Assembly (NCBI GenBank): GCA_019843655.1
Contig: JACDQD010000010.1
Span: 1,905,637-1,969,636, forward strand
Direction: 5' to 3'
DNA from: Lethocerus indicus
Lineage: Eukaryota; Arthropoda; Insecta; Hemiptera; Belostomatidae
DNA length: 64,000 nt
Below the pieces are notes generated by a model. The model searched no databases. It had not been told where the DNA came from and saw only the letters and a program-made list of their open reading frames with translations. Position numbers and translations under genes: made by a program. Below, in pieces: positions 49,341 to 62,600 of the stretch. Numbering within the stretch: position 1 is the first letter of the stretch; each line of letters starts with the position of its first letter.

Positions 49341-52300
49341 GACCAAACAGAAGATGACAAGAAACACGGTAGGTAAATGCTGATATATAATTTGAACTGG
49401 GCCGGATCCGACCGCCAATTGGTGACTACTCAATCAATTGCTCTTTGTCCTCCTCTCATTACACTGGGTATAACATCATGTGGGGGAGTTCTTGTAATTA
49501 GGCGCGAATCTCATATAACTCTGCAACACTCCACAGAATACTAGTCACTTAGAGGGGACACGTGCAAAAGCGAAATATCTGCTCCTAACCCTCTGGGCTG
49601 GCCGTGTAACGGTTTTGGAATGGTGGAAATTAATAAGAAGTGTTAATGAAGTCCCTAATTTACATTCGAGAGCGATCCAGCCATATTTATGTGGGAAATT
49701 TAACGGTAAACTAGAAGTATAACGCGGAATGAATAATTTTCAAAGGCTATTCTAGACGGGCGGTTTTCCATTTCGGTCCTGTTTTGTATTAGAACAAAAG
49801 GTGAACGATACATCAACCTCGACTGACAGAATCCGTCTCTATTTTACATTGTTCGATTACCGTTCATAACTCATCCTGGTATATCGCTCCTCCCACCGTC
49901 TTATTACGGAAGACGAAAATCCGAACCGTTTACATTGGGACGGCCGAATCGCCACTCTATTAGGCCCCCATTTACCAAACTATAGATCGGAGAGGGCCAT
50001 CAGTTCGATATTTATGACGTACGCCCGAAACAGTAGGAGGGACCGGCAGTGTGAGAAGAATGGCTATTATAGAACGCATTATGTGTAACTGGACCGGCGT
50101 TGCTCTCCAGTTGGTTTAACGCTACGCATTATTTAATACTAATATTGCCTCGGCTCCGAGACTAGATTGATCGTTGGGTAAAACTACGACGTTGAGCACA
50201 GCGCAGTGCATCGGACACCGAGGCAGGCCATTAAACACACAACGAACATTAATGATCCGCAAGTATTGCTTGTTATATGTATCGCATATATGGCTCTGAT
50301 ACTATATCTGCTCTGACTACATTTAACTTCTGAGATTCGAAAATCTCATTCGAGATTCAGAGGCCCGGATTCATTATATATTCATTATAAACCCGAAAAA
50401 TTATAGCTAAAAATATGAAGTACTTGTATATAATTTTTTTCATAAAACACAAGTATAATCTAGCATTTTATTCTAAATTATCTCCCTTCCCTAACAGCGT
50501 GTTAAACTGCTTTTCTATTTTCCCCTACGAGTGGCATAAGCGAATGTTTTGTTCTCATCCTCCGCGTGGAGAAAGTTTCTACGAGTGTAAAACCGAACGA
50601 AATATCTTCATCTCGGGTTCATTCTAAGAAAAGGTAAAACCGATATCAACGGAATAATAACACTTATTAGGTTGTTTTTTGTTTATACCGTTTTGCATGC
50701 GAAATTCTTCGCTGAAAATCCGCTCAGCGGTTCGGGATACTTGTCCTAGTTTCGCGTTGTCTGCCGACGGTCGGATGAACGTTAGCGTAAATACGACAGC
50801 GGTGTCTTCGCTGATGTTGAACAGATTTCCCTAACGCGGAATCCAAAAGAGCGTGCATTTACGCCACTTCTATTCGCATATATATCAGCCGGGGGCGGGG
50901 GTCTAAAAATATGCTGCGAAATTGTTCGACTCCGCCGCTATGAAATTGATAAACTTCAACGTATATTTATAGACACGAGTGCACACGGTTGCATCTTTCA
51001 ATCAGAGGCCGGGGGGATACGAAATGTAAATCTCGTATCTTTTACAATTCAGAATGTTTCACTAGTCAATACGGGGGCACTTAAGAACTGCCCATTTCCA
51101 GTTATATTTATAGTTGGGCGAGAAACACTTAGAATCTATCGATCAGAACTGGTGTATACACTTGGCCACATGGATGGGGGCGGCCTTGTCACTCGGCCTG
51201 GAAAAACTTGTTTTTAACGCTTTACTAATGTTTTTATTAAGTTCTTAATTTCCGCCCGAATTTTCGCCTGTTTCAGATGTGGAAACCGAACCTTCAACTT
51301 GAACTTAATCTGACTCTCGGCTTATGTTACGGAGTGAATTCTTTTTTTGTGATTTGAACCACGCCCGTGGTGGAAATGTTGCGGCGGAGCACGACGGATT
51401 TAGCCCGCGATTCGACGTATAAATAGATTTGCCGACAGTTGTATATGTACAAAATGTAGAAGAGGGCCGGCGGAGGAAGAGGGGGGCACACTGGTGTATG
51501 CAAATGGCCTCGTTTCCTGTAGACTCCGCTGTCCCTCCCTCTTTAATACATTGTATTTACAATATTGACGTTTGTCGTCGTCTCCTCGTACCTCGTGGAA
51601 TGGGCGATTTCGTAAAAGCGGAAAGTACGAAACGCCCGACGCCGCATAATAAATACATAATGAAAAGGCTTTTGTATTCGCCGGGCGGACCGTCACGACT
51701 GGACGTGTCGGCGGGAATTTCTCGTTGCAACAATTGCATTCCAAATTGCTGCAACAAGTGCACGCCTCACCAGTGGAAGCCTCTTCCCCCCCCGCCCAAC
51801 ATTTTTTCCTTATTCCCAATAAGGCGGGGGAATTCTTCTTGAATCGGGGCGGAAAACTGCCGTAAAAATGATAGCCCCATAAACCGGGCCGTATATTCTC
51901 CCCATAACTCGGAACCTTTGTCCCGCGACAAGTCTCACCGTTTTACCGTCGGACTTGCATTTCATTCGATCGAAAATCTGAATTGATATCGCGATAATGA
52001 TTACTGAAAAGCTGAGCGGCGAATCGACAGAGCGGTTGTAAACGAAAGCCCAACATTCCCGCCCGACGATCGGCCTAACGATACCCCGGCCGCCTCTTGA
52101 ATAATAAGCGAGAGACGACCTGAAAAACATGTACTCCGGCATTAATTAGACGCGGTTTAACGTTTGCATTAACACATGTTGCGCCAATAACCTTTTCAAA
52201 CAAACACAAGCTTAAAAGCGCCGAGCAGAAATTTTAACGCAGATAAGGTGAGAAAATTTAATCATATTTTTAAAAGAAAACTCGATTTCTGTTAACCATT

Positions 52301-52650
52301 AATAGCTCAATAACTCCTCTCTATAATTTCATAATATCCGACTACCATCGACGCTCTGTTATTAGACACCGAGAGAAAAGAAAAATTGGACAATAAATCC
52401 AAGTTACGAGAGTAAGTCCATTAACTTGTATTAACAGCAGTAGAGTAGCCGAATAAAACAACAAGAATGAAGAAAAAAGAAAGAAATTGGAAAAGGAAGC
52501 ATATTAAAATTGGTTCTGAGAAACCCTGCAATATTAAAAACCGGCGCGTCATAATTGTCCAATTAAAGCTGTTATTGTTAAAACAATTATACGTTATACA
52601 TTACAATATAATTCGAGGAAACGTTCACCTCATTAAATATGACCGGCTTC

Positions 52651-52682
52651 ATCATCCGTCATCATCATCATCGACATCATCA
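52651..52682 (+). repeat. (ATC)n imperfect repeat
   Basis: ATCATC units with CGTC and GAC interruptions. Confidence 0.75.
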
Positions 52683-55285
52683 CCGGCCCCATCGGTATAT
52701 TAAGTGGCCATCCCGCATTCTGACACTTGTACAAATTAGTGAAGTCTATAAGGGACTTATTAAACAAAAGTGTTCGGAGTAAGGCGGAGGTAGAACAATA
52801 AAATGGGTCTGCCAGTTCTTTCAACCGGCAACAATTGAAGTAATTTCAGTAATAAACTAATAATTGTAAATTTACTATATATAAAAATAAGTACTGGCGC
52901 TGCCCCGAGCAATTTCCATTAGAAAACAACCATTGTTGTAGATGTGTGCTAATGTATTTTATATATAAATGAATTCTAAACTCTGATGAACCCTCCCCAA
53001 ATATCTTAAATGAAAGTGTTAATATTTCGTCAATTTACGACGCTTCATCAAACAACAGCAGTTATACTGCACATTGTATATCATCTTTATGAATTCCGAA
53101 GTAAGTAGTTAAGTATATTATTAGGGTAAAGAAACTTTAAAAATATCAAACTATAACCTATATTATCCGACATGCAAGATTTATAATCAATATTATTCAT
53201 TACACGTATGAGAGGAAGCGCAGAGGAACCATGTCGTATTTTCCTTCTTTATCGATGTGTTAGAATTTCAATATTGCGCCGTATAAAAACTGAAACGTTT
53301 CCTATCTGATGCAGTCGGCAGAACAGAACTGAGTGCTGAAAACGGATGTACAGATGGAATGAAAATCTTGCACAATTTCATTCATATTGTTTGGACTGCG
53401 GCATTTCGCAACAGGGCCCCGGGGTTTTCCCCTCCAGGAGCGCCGTCATTACCGATTTAATTGCGAAAAGATAATTAAATAATTGCGCATAAATAATATT
53501 TAAGAAAAAACAAAACAGGAGGGGGAGGACTTATTTCTGAATATTTTTATCTCGGCGGGCGGATGCCCCCCCTTCCCCCCACAAGTGCAATTATGCGGCG
53601 CACAACTCGCACGCTATCTCGAAAAATTGTCACGACTTTCCGAAAAAAACAAACAAATCGGCGATCTTGACCAAGAACTTGATTCCGCTCCTGCTGACGT
53701 ATAATACTTTACGAGAACTTCATACCTACTCTCAAAAGTTCATGAAGGAATCTGTTACTTGGTGAATTCAAATACGATCATTTTGACCACATAATCTGCC
53801 AGTAAAAGCGTAGAGGTTTCGAATTGTTTTGAAGGAAAAAATAATTTCATTTTAAAAATGAAAATCGATCAGTACAATTAGGATTAGGGGGGATTACTTA
53901 ACACTTGATTCGCCATGTCTAAAGTAATATGGTCATCGACGTTATTCTATAGATCACTAAATATAACCATGTATTCAGATCCATCAAATAAACTACATCA
54001 ATAAGGACAGTTTCATAATAAAATAATACATATTTGAAAAAGTCTCAAACAGGAAATTGTAACGCCCGGATTCTAATGAATACGGCTGGCGCACACCTGA
54101 TGTGAATGTACTATCGTCACTTCACATAGCATCCATATGACCGTCGCGTTATCTGGCAACTTTCAGCCCGGCGGTATGTGGTGCCAGTGACGTGGCCTAC
54201 GGCATACGGGTCCTGTCTCCCCCAACAGAGAGACCACATATTTTCTTTTTATAATTCGGCTCGTTTTAACGATCACAATTAACGCGTACGACTAATTAGA
54301 CCCGGCAATTAATCTTACAATATTAAGTTTGAAGTCTGAGTTTACCTCATATAGTGTGTTAGACCACATAGTATTCTTCAGTGTTCTTATTAGTAGGTTT
54401 GTACGTTCAATAACTGTTGTCTAAATTTTGCCTCTATTTCATGACAACCCACCAAGGCTAGATTTTTATTTCTTATTCCTGTTGTAATGAGAAGATTTTT
54501 GCCTGTCGGTTCTGTTTTCTTTTGAAATTTCTCGGAACTCTAAGGAGCGGTTTATTTAAGAAAAATTATATCTGCTCATGTAGCGCAGACGCGTTGAGAG
54601 TCGGCTTGTATGTTTTCGTTAGTTGGCGTTTTGAGTAGTCAATAAAAAAACATTGACCGAAACGCAACAGATAAGCTCAGTCGGCTTTAACTTGGGCCAA
54701 GTAAAAGAAACAAACTCTGGCTGAGCGGATTTATTAATTAAGAAACATCGAACGCTAATTATTGGATACTACAGGCAGGCTGACTGCTGTTGGCGTTGGG
54801 GCGATGTGGGCCGCCACACGTACGCGTGTCCCTCTCCAGGAGACCTTCGGACGCAAATTAATAATAGCATCTCTTGTTTATATAATAATAAGCCGAGGCG
54901 GACGCCGCAATATCGAATCGACAGAACAAACAATAGAATAGTAACAAGACTCATTATCCGCTCCCTCATAACACGACAAGGCTTCATTCCCGAACAGAAG
55001 CTGAGGCATAATCGAACCTTATTCAAAATTACGCCCATCAACTCTCTGAAGAAACTGTTCACAATTAAAGTAGTCATAAAATTCGGCCCTCCTATTCGCC
55101 ATAATTCATAACAGGAGAAATCCAAACAAACTGCCAGTTGTGTACACATTGAATAGCGCTAAACCCGACAGGATAAGGGCTGAAGGAATTTTACAGAAGT
55201 TAGAGTTCAGGTCCGTTGAACTGCAGATAATCCTATCACATAAACTATGCATTTCAGAGGGGACTTGAAGCCGGCGTCGGGAGTT

Positions 55286-55312
55286 GCGTACCTGGGGATT
55301 AGAAGAAGGCTA
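55286..55312 (-). other. Weak ratchet-like site on the minus strand
   Basis: On the minus strand CCTTCTTCTAATCCCCAG is followed by GTACGC at 55291-55286. The acceptor half is good, with about 15 of 20 pyrimidines. The donor half keeps G at position +5 but is otherwise poor. It has the same orientation as the two strong sites and would be the upstream-most point of the series. Alone it does not exceed chance. Confidence 0.15.
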
Positions 55313-55976
55313 ATCGGGTACGGGAACATACAGATTGCCAGATTGACTCCATCAATTATCCTAGAGTGTATTGCATACCCGGATAGTACCATTTAATAAA
55401 AAAGGGAATCGATTATGTCATTTATACTATGATTATACAGGCTCGACACTACAAACTAAATAAGTTGACTAATTTAAATTTTGGAAAAAACATTTTGTCG
55501 AATAAATTTTACATATTTTAATTAGGCATACAAATCTGTACCGGAAATATCAAAGTATTAATGCGACAACGTAAGGAGCGATTAATGAAGACGGATTTAT
55601 ATTATTGTAAATTTCTGACACAAGTAAATAATACTTAATTCTTTATATCATCGCTAATGTTATTTCCCTTAGGGCTGACAGGAAATCGTACTACTGATGG
55701 TATTCGATAACGTGGTAAATACCGATATATTGAAACAGCCAGAACATATCTTTCACTTAACAATCCCTGTGGTCTTTAACGCTAAGCGACAATTATACAG
55801 AGGCCGTTCGGACATACATCAAAGAAACTAAATTTATCGAGTAATTAGATTTACACCACTTTCAACCCCACTCTTCGTTCCAAACATGAAAAAAAAATAT
55901 CTGGCCGGAGAGCATATTTGATATAAACACCCGAGGAAAACACGAGGAGTTTTGTAATCTGCTCTGTGGAGAGTTG

Positions 55977-55978
<2 letters not shown>

Positions 55979-56006
<28 letters not shown>
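55979..56006 (+). repeat. (TG)14 microsatellite
   Basis: Fourteen TG units followed by G-rich and CT-rich sequence. Confidence 0.95.
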
Positions 56007-56010
<4 letters not shown>

Positions 56011-56068
56011 GGGGCGGCAGGGGGCGGGGTACAGTCAACAGGTCCTGTCCCTGTCCCGAAGGGAGGCA

Positions 56069-56119
56069 CTCCCCCTCCCTCCCACCCTCTCTCTTTCACT
56101 CCCTCTCTCCCTCTCTCTC
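56069..56119 (+). repeat. CT-rich low-complexity tract
   Basis: CCCTCCCT and CTCTCT units; contributes to a spurious 169-codon minus-strand frame. Confidence 0.8.
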
Positions 56120-56200
56120 GGACATAGGGGAAAAGCCTTGGACACGCCAAGGGAACGAATAACAAAAATCCCACCCTCTCACTAATTCTCCCTCTTTCCG

Positions 56201-56253
56201 ACACACGCACACACACACACACACACGCTCTCTCTCCTCTCTCTCGCTCTCTC
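56201..56253 (+). repeat. (AC)n then (CT)n compound repeat
   Basis: About thirteen AC units with one GC interruption, running into a CT-rich array. Confidence 0.9.
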
Positions 56254-58350
56254 AGAGGGACGTAGAGGGATAGGTGTAGCCAGAGGAAAATGTTACACCT
56301 CTTTAATCTGACCGCCCCCGACCCACCTCTTAAATCACCCTGTCGTCCTCCACACCCCACAATTTACTACCCCCAACTATATATGACACACCGCCAATAA
56401 CCCAAATATTAGGCGCCAGTTTATGTTATATTCCAGTTTTGATCTTCTAATCCGATCGGTAGTTTATTTTTTAGTAGAAAAATGCTAAGGAGAAATGAAC
56501 TTACGACTTCCCGCGTCGTTAGGAATGCTCCCAGGTATCCCTTAATCCCCTTAATCTCAATTGCGTAGACACCCAAATGAAGCACGGCCTTTTAGAACTG
56601 TAGAAATTAAACTGAAATTTGAATTTCAATCGTCTTTCAACCGTTTTTAGACCATTAGGGGCGTGGGACTATGGACTATGTCGAAAACCCCCTAATCCAC
56701 CCCGATATCGAATGAAATAAGAGTAATAGTGCCTTCGCAATATGTCTAGTTTTTTAATCACAATAACCCACCCAGTTTCTACTATTTAATTCGTTTCCCC
56801 CCGTGTCCCTGTATTCTAATTGTATTCTACTGTCGGTTCTTCCACAGTTATTTCGGGTTCTTAGAGCTCTCAAAACATCAAAAGCTACCAGGTTCTTAAA
56901 TCGGCGATTCCCACGATTTCACACGAATAAGTAAAACAATAATAGACTGGTAAGATTCCCCCAGGTTTCTGTATATGTTAATTTGACGAGAGCCTCTCGT
57001 GAGTCTTGAAGACGATGAAACTCCCCCTTTTGTGCCGAGCCGTTGAACTCGAACAATATATCGAAGATATGCGTTTGTACAAGTGAAGTGGGAGAGAGGA
57101 CGGGGCGTGATTAGAAGGTGAATTCAGAGTTAGAGGGAGAGACAATGGCGGAGGCCCCGGCTAAATAAAGCCGTATTATTATTACAATTACCCGGGTCGG
57201 TCGTTAAAGTCGAATTTTGAGCCCGGCAACGAATTGTCGGCCGGCGAGGTGTGGCACGGGCGAAAACATTCCAGCAACCTAACGACGTCCCCATCTCCCA
57301 GACCACTACACTACTTTCACCTATTCAGAAGCACGGCTTTTCGGCTTCAAGCCCTTCTCAAACAATTATTTCAGCGCCCTTATGACCTACTATCAGAGCT
57401 CAAGAATAGCCAAGTGGACGAACAACTGGAATAGTCGGAAGGTCTTCGTTGTATTTCGCCGTTGGGCACGAAGACGAATTGCGTTCAAGAAGAATATTGG
57501 GGACTGGATTTTTTTTCATATCAGGCCATTTTATATATATTTCGTTTTCTATCTATTCTCTTTATTCGGCTTCCTCCCCCGGGCACGCCCCATATGTAAG
57601 TATATACAGATCGACGATTCAACCCTACGAAACCCCCTACTTTATAATTCATAAACATACAAAAATAAAGCAATTACGGCTACACAGTAGTTTAACTTCG
57701 AGGCTTAAATTCGTCCGCAAATGAACCAGACACGAGCACCGGAGAGACGCACACTTAAATATTTGAATCGTCGACTTTTATTATTAAACCTCGTTCTGGC
57801 CGGCCGCCGTGTGTGTATACATCTCAACAATTTCCTCTCATACATAATGGACCCGCTGCCCCACACGGTAAAAGAGATTGTAAAAAATTCGAACAAACGG
57901 AAATAACTAGAAAGAGGGCCCACATTCCAAATGAACGCAGGTTACCCGGCCGGGGGGGGAGAACACAAAAAAATTGCTTCACTTAGTTATCATTTCCCTT
58001 TTTTCGTTCATAAATAATTCCTCATTTCCACCCTCCTCCTACTCCACCGGACTTTACAAAAGTTTTAAATAATAAAAGGTATATCCCTGTGTAACAAACT
58101 TCCACTTTGCGGGCCGGTCTCACTCACGCACACGGGGCCACGGAATAAACCGCTTTCCTATATATATTTCTCTATATGTACATATGAAAGGGAAAGGCCA
58201 CCCTTGGGGCAGGCAAATTGCGACCATATTTAATTCAATAGCTCAATTAACAATTGACAATAGAGAGGTAGGCCCTGAGTATGGGGTGGAGGTGGAGGGG
58301 AGCTGCTCACGTATACAGCCACAATAATACCTAGCCCAGCTTTTCAAACC

Positions 58351-58423
58351 TTTCTCTTCATCTCTCTCGTTCTCACTCACTCTCTCTCTCTCTCTCTCTC
58401 TCTTCTCTATCTCTCTCCCTCCA
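58351..58423 (+). repeat. (CT)n microsatellite and flanks
   Basis: Eleven uninterrupted CT units (58381-58402) inside a 70-bp CT-rich tract. Confidence 0.9.
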
Positions 58424-59279
58424 GTTCTCGTTTATATAACATCAATTAATTTGGCCCCCTTACGTAAATCTCGTATCATTAATTACCACGCAGTGGCGAA
58501 GAGAACGGGGTGGGGTGGGGGGTTGGGAGGGGTAAAATTGACGAATAATAGGCGATCAAATTGCCTGACTGTATCGTTCAGGCGAGCGGTCTCTTCATTA
58601 TTAAAAATACTAAGCCCTTCGGAAGTACAATTAATTCAAATTGTAAATTGAAGTACGTGCGCGTGTTCGAACTTACAATTTGACCTACGTAGGATCCAAC
58701 TACAAGGAAAATTGTAATTATGTATAAGTACGAATATATAAAATTATTGAAAAAAAATGGTTTGGTTTACAAGAAAGTTCGTGCCAAATTAGGAAAAGGG
58801 GGCAGAACGATTGGACAAATAAGGGACAGCGATGATCCTCTCTCGGACTCGGGTGGGAGGGAGGAACCGGTCTAGTAGGGGTGCAGGAAAGGAAGGGTTT
58901 TTTACGTCGGTATAGACAGGTGACAGAGGCGGCTAATAACGTCACGGCCACTCCGTTTTTGCCCTTCTTTTTGCTCAGCGTCATTTGTTATCCGTCCACG
59001 GTAAACAACAAGATTAAAAACCGGGCTGAAATAGACGAGAATCCGCGACCGATACCACATTCAGACGAGGATGACGCCCCGGTCAGGGAAAAAGAGATAT
59101 GGCGTCGGTTTAAGGGGGTAGAGGAGGGGAGGGGTCGTGTGTTGCTAACATGGTCGTTCCATTTTTCATTATTCATGGAGCGTCGGACCCACTCAGTCAG
59201 TCACTCAATATGTGCGTGTGTGTGTGTGAGTGCGCGCCTCTCTCCAGCTATCTGCGAGGACGCCATCTTCGTCCTTTTT

Positions 59280-59296
59280 TGTTGTTGTTGTTGTTG
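59280..59296 (+). repeat. (TTG)5 trinucleotide repeat
   Basis: Perfect TTG array. Confidence 0.8.
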
Positions 59297-59434
59297 TGTT
59301 GTCGTTAAAAGACGCGGCGGCCCACCAACCAACCAACCCCCCTAGCTAAGCTAGGCGCCCACCATCCATCCCCCCAACCCTCGCAATACCCACGGCCGAG
59401 CGATGCACACTCCTGCAATAGCGCTTTTGTGTCC

Positions 59435-59456
59435 GTGTGTGTGTGTGTGTGTGTGT
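59435..59456 (+). repeat. (GT)11 microsatellite
   Basis: Uninterrupted GT array; an AC array occurs 135 bp downstream, so the two could pair as an inverted pair. Confidence 0.95.
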
Positions 59457-59590
59457 TCTCGCAGGGCACAGACAGGGGCGCGCGGTGCCCGGGAGTTGAT
59501 GAGCGCTCGCTGTGAATAGGAAGCTAATTAGAAGGCGGCGTGAAGGGGAGCGGAGCACGCACACACTCACACACGCACTCATACACATAT

Positions 59591-59608
59591 ACACACACAC
59601 ACACACAC
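59591..59608 (+). repeat. (AC)9 microsatellite
   Basis: Uninterrupted AC array, complementary to the GT array at 59435. Confidence 0.9.
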
Positions 59609-62600
59609 GAACCGCCCCCGCACAGCACAGCATCCCTCTCCTCGTACAACACCCGACTCTCCTCTTAAACTCGTCAATATTACAAATTCGCGGCGCTTCC
59701 AGTCCCCCGTATACTATTTCCCATCCCATCGGCCGGTATTATTCGGACTGTAGATTGTTACACGACCGGTCGAGAAAAACTAATTAGGAGTATTACCCTC
59801 TGTACCGACACCGGTCTCGATTCGTTCCAGTCGGTGTCGTTTTATTACGAAAGACGAGTAACGACTGGAATTTGTAAATTGGAGCGTAGATGCCTATCCC
59901 GGCGATTCTTAACGGGGATCAATCGGACTCCAGATTGCGATGACATATTATACCAGTCGGGTAATCTCTATATTGTGATTTTTTGTCACTACAAAAATGA
60001 AAGATTATGCTTTAATAAAATAGGGGGTCGCCAAAATTTGGTTTTCGGGCGGGGTGCTACCCCTCGTTTTACTTCGGCAACGAGGTAAGAGGAATTAAGC
60101 GGACGGGGATTTTAGAAACCTAACTATATTTCAAATAATCTTTGTACACTACCTACTCGGTCGTGGAAGGTGACTCTGCCCGGCTAGAATACTGCGAGGA
60201 GGACCGTAAGGGTCGGCAAGACTGCGAAATGGGAAGCTATAGCCCAGGAGTTATACAATATCGCCGGTCCGAAGCTGAAGAGCGATGTCACATGAAAAGC
60301 TCGGGTTGCGGAGATGGCGGGGGTTGGAGGGCGCTATGCAAAATGCAAGCCACGCCGCAAGTGTCAACACAAATGACCTGAAAAGTTTAAATTGCGAAAA
60401 CACGCCCCGTTATGCATTATGCATGGCCGACAAGTTACCACTGCCCCCGGACTCGTTCACTATTTATGGGGCCGGACGGGGGAGGGGTAAGAAGGGGGGG
60501 CGTACACGTCAGTGTCCTCCTATGAAATTGCAATGGGGCCTCCACGAATAATTAATATAAGCGCCCCTCCCCCCGCCCCCTCCCGCGCCTCACCTACCCC
60601 CCCGTCCTAGGCCCGCGAGTCGCGCTAAGGAAGCGAGCGCGTCGGGGGCGCCTGCATAAAACAGAAAGAAAGCCTGACTGAGGGTGGGGGGCGAGCACGA
60701 TCTCGCTCTCGGCAATTGTTGAGGGCCGAGGGTGGGGGTTGGGCATTAAAATTGTAGGCATTCCTGAGGAGCGCCCCCCACCCACCACCGCCACCCCCCG
60801 GTTCGTAGTGAATCGAGCGCTCCCTCAGTTAGACACACACAACAATAATATAGGGAAGTGAGGCTATTACTGGGGCGCCCCCCCCCCTCAACCTGAATAA
60901 TACATAACGTTTATCTTATGCGAAAACATCAAGTTTTATGTTTCTGGGCGGGGGGGGAGGCAGAAGGCGGCGCACAGAAGAACTCTTGCTTTATTCAGCG
61001 TACATCTCACACACACCGGCGCTAACATTTACACGTATGGCGGGGGTGGTGGAGGGGGTGAGGGGTCGTCTTAAAACACTCCGCAGAGCCGCCCCTCACT
61101 TCCTTCCTTGTAAATTACTAATGTCACACGTTGACATCGCCCCCCCTCCTCTCCACCACCAACACCGAGAACTCGTTCCACAATTCTTACTATACTTTCT
61201 CTAACAAATATAGTGCCGGGGATGGAGGAGGCCTCCGTTTTTTTATGAAAGGAATAATAAATATTAACTCCGGGGAAAGTGCGTTTTTTCTCGGCGGCTG
61301 CCTCCCCACATTTCAAGTACGCCCAACGTTCTACTTCGGGGACGCTTTAACGCTTTCCGTTAAAGAAGATTTAAGCCGGAAAGAAAACTGACGATTGGAA
61401 ATTATGAGACAATATGAAATAGGGATAAAATTTGGCCAGAGAAGTCTTGACCGACTCCACTATCGCGAGGTAGTCGGCGTTCAAGTCACCGGGGCCATTA
61501 TAAATTCGACGAAAAATCTTGAGAAACAAATTCCCTTCGTCTTTAAACGGGACGCCCGTATTCATAGAGCTTCTGTTTGTCTGTGGTTTCGCCCCTAACT
61601 GGATGAGGAAACTGGCGAATTAAAAGTCGAACTTTTTATCCTTCCCAACATTGGGTAACGGCCTTTCACGACCCGGGACCCGTTTATTTATTTCACCTCG
61701 GGTCTTGCACGGGTTCATCGATGCCGGGAATGGCCCTCGACCTTCCGAGGTCGCGAACCGACCCGACAAAAAAATCGTCTATTTATAATGCGGCCTTTTG
61801 GATGCCGGCAACAAATTACGGATCGGCGGCGATGGGTGGGGGTTGGGGGGGCTAAGAGCTGTATTTATTGGGGGAGAAATAAAAAAATACGAGCTTAGAA
61901 ATTATAAAGAAAGGGAAAAACCAGAGAGCGAAACGGAAACAGAAAAAAAATGAGAATCTCCCCTATATTATCGAGGGAGCAAAGGTAGCGATAGTAATGT
62001 TTCCAGATAGCCTACATGATCCCCGGGCCCGATGATAATTGGTGTAGCCGTTTCGATAATTACAGCGTGCCCTTACCGGTCTAACGGGTGATTAATGGCC
62101 GCTACACGGGGATCCTGTTTTAGTTCTTAGTCTTCGTCCCAACCCCCCCAAAATAATGATACGCTGCTGTTGGCCGGCCGCCCTCTTCATAATGTACGCG
62201 CGGGTCACGGGAGCGCCCCTCTCTCACAACCCCGGGACATAACTCACGGGCCTCGCGGTAGATTAGACCGATCGCGGTAGACCTAAAATCGCGTCCCCCG
62301 ACTGTTTCAAATTCTATAAATGGGACCGGGCCGAACATAAATCACTACTGAATGTTATTACGCCTTTTAAGGTGGCGTAGAACTGACACCGGACGTATAG
62401 TTCCAATGGGGTATTACACTGAACAATTTTGTTATAATACATGCACGGACTTATGAATTTTCATACTAACAGTTATTTCACGAACAAATATTGGGCTTTC
62501 TAAATTTCTCTCTCCAGTAGCTTACGCTAACGGAAGTTAGACTGGTTCCTATTTCTCGGCAGCAAAAATTGAGATACTAAACAGCAAAACATGAGTCGAA

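Larger units (their letters stand above)
43136..55960. other. Non-coding, quiet AT-leaning segment
   Basis: Largely free of microsatellites. It holds module copy H, the AGGTAAAACGCCC repeat and one unsupported 108-codon frame. No recognisable exon. Confidence 0.5.

Noticed and set aside
53581..53592. Minus-strand AATTGCACTTGT, matching the start of miR-92-type microRNAs
   Set aside because: The match stops after 12 bases and the flanking sequence does not fold into a hairpin with a partner arm.
55851..56360. 169-codon minus-strand open frame
   Set aside because: Built from (TG)n, (AC)n and CT-rich arrays; composition is low-complexity throughout.
58881..59345. 154-codon plus-strand open frame
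   Set aside because: Its second half reads TG and TTG arrays as Cys/Val strings, and no domain is recognisable in the first half.
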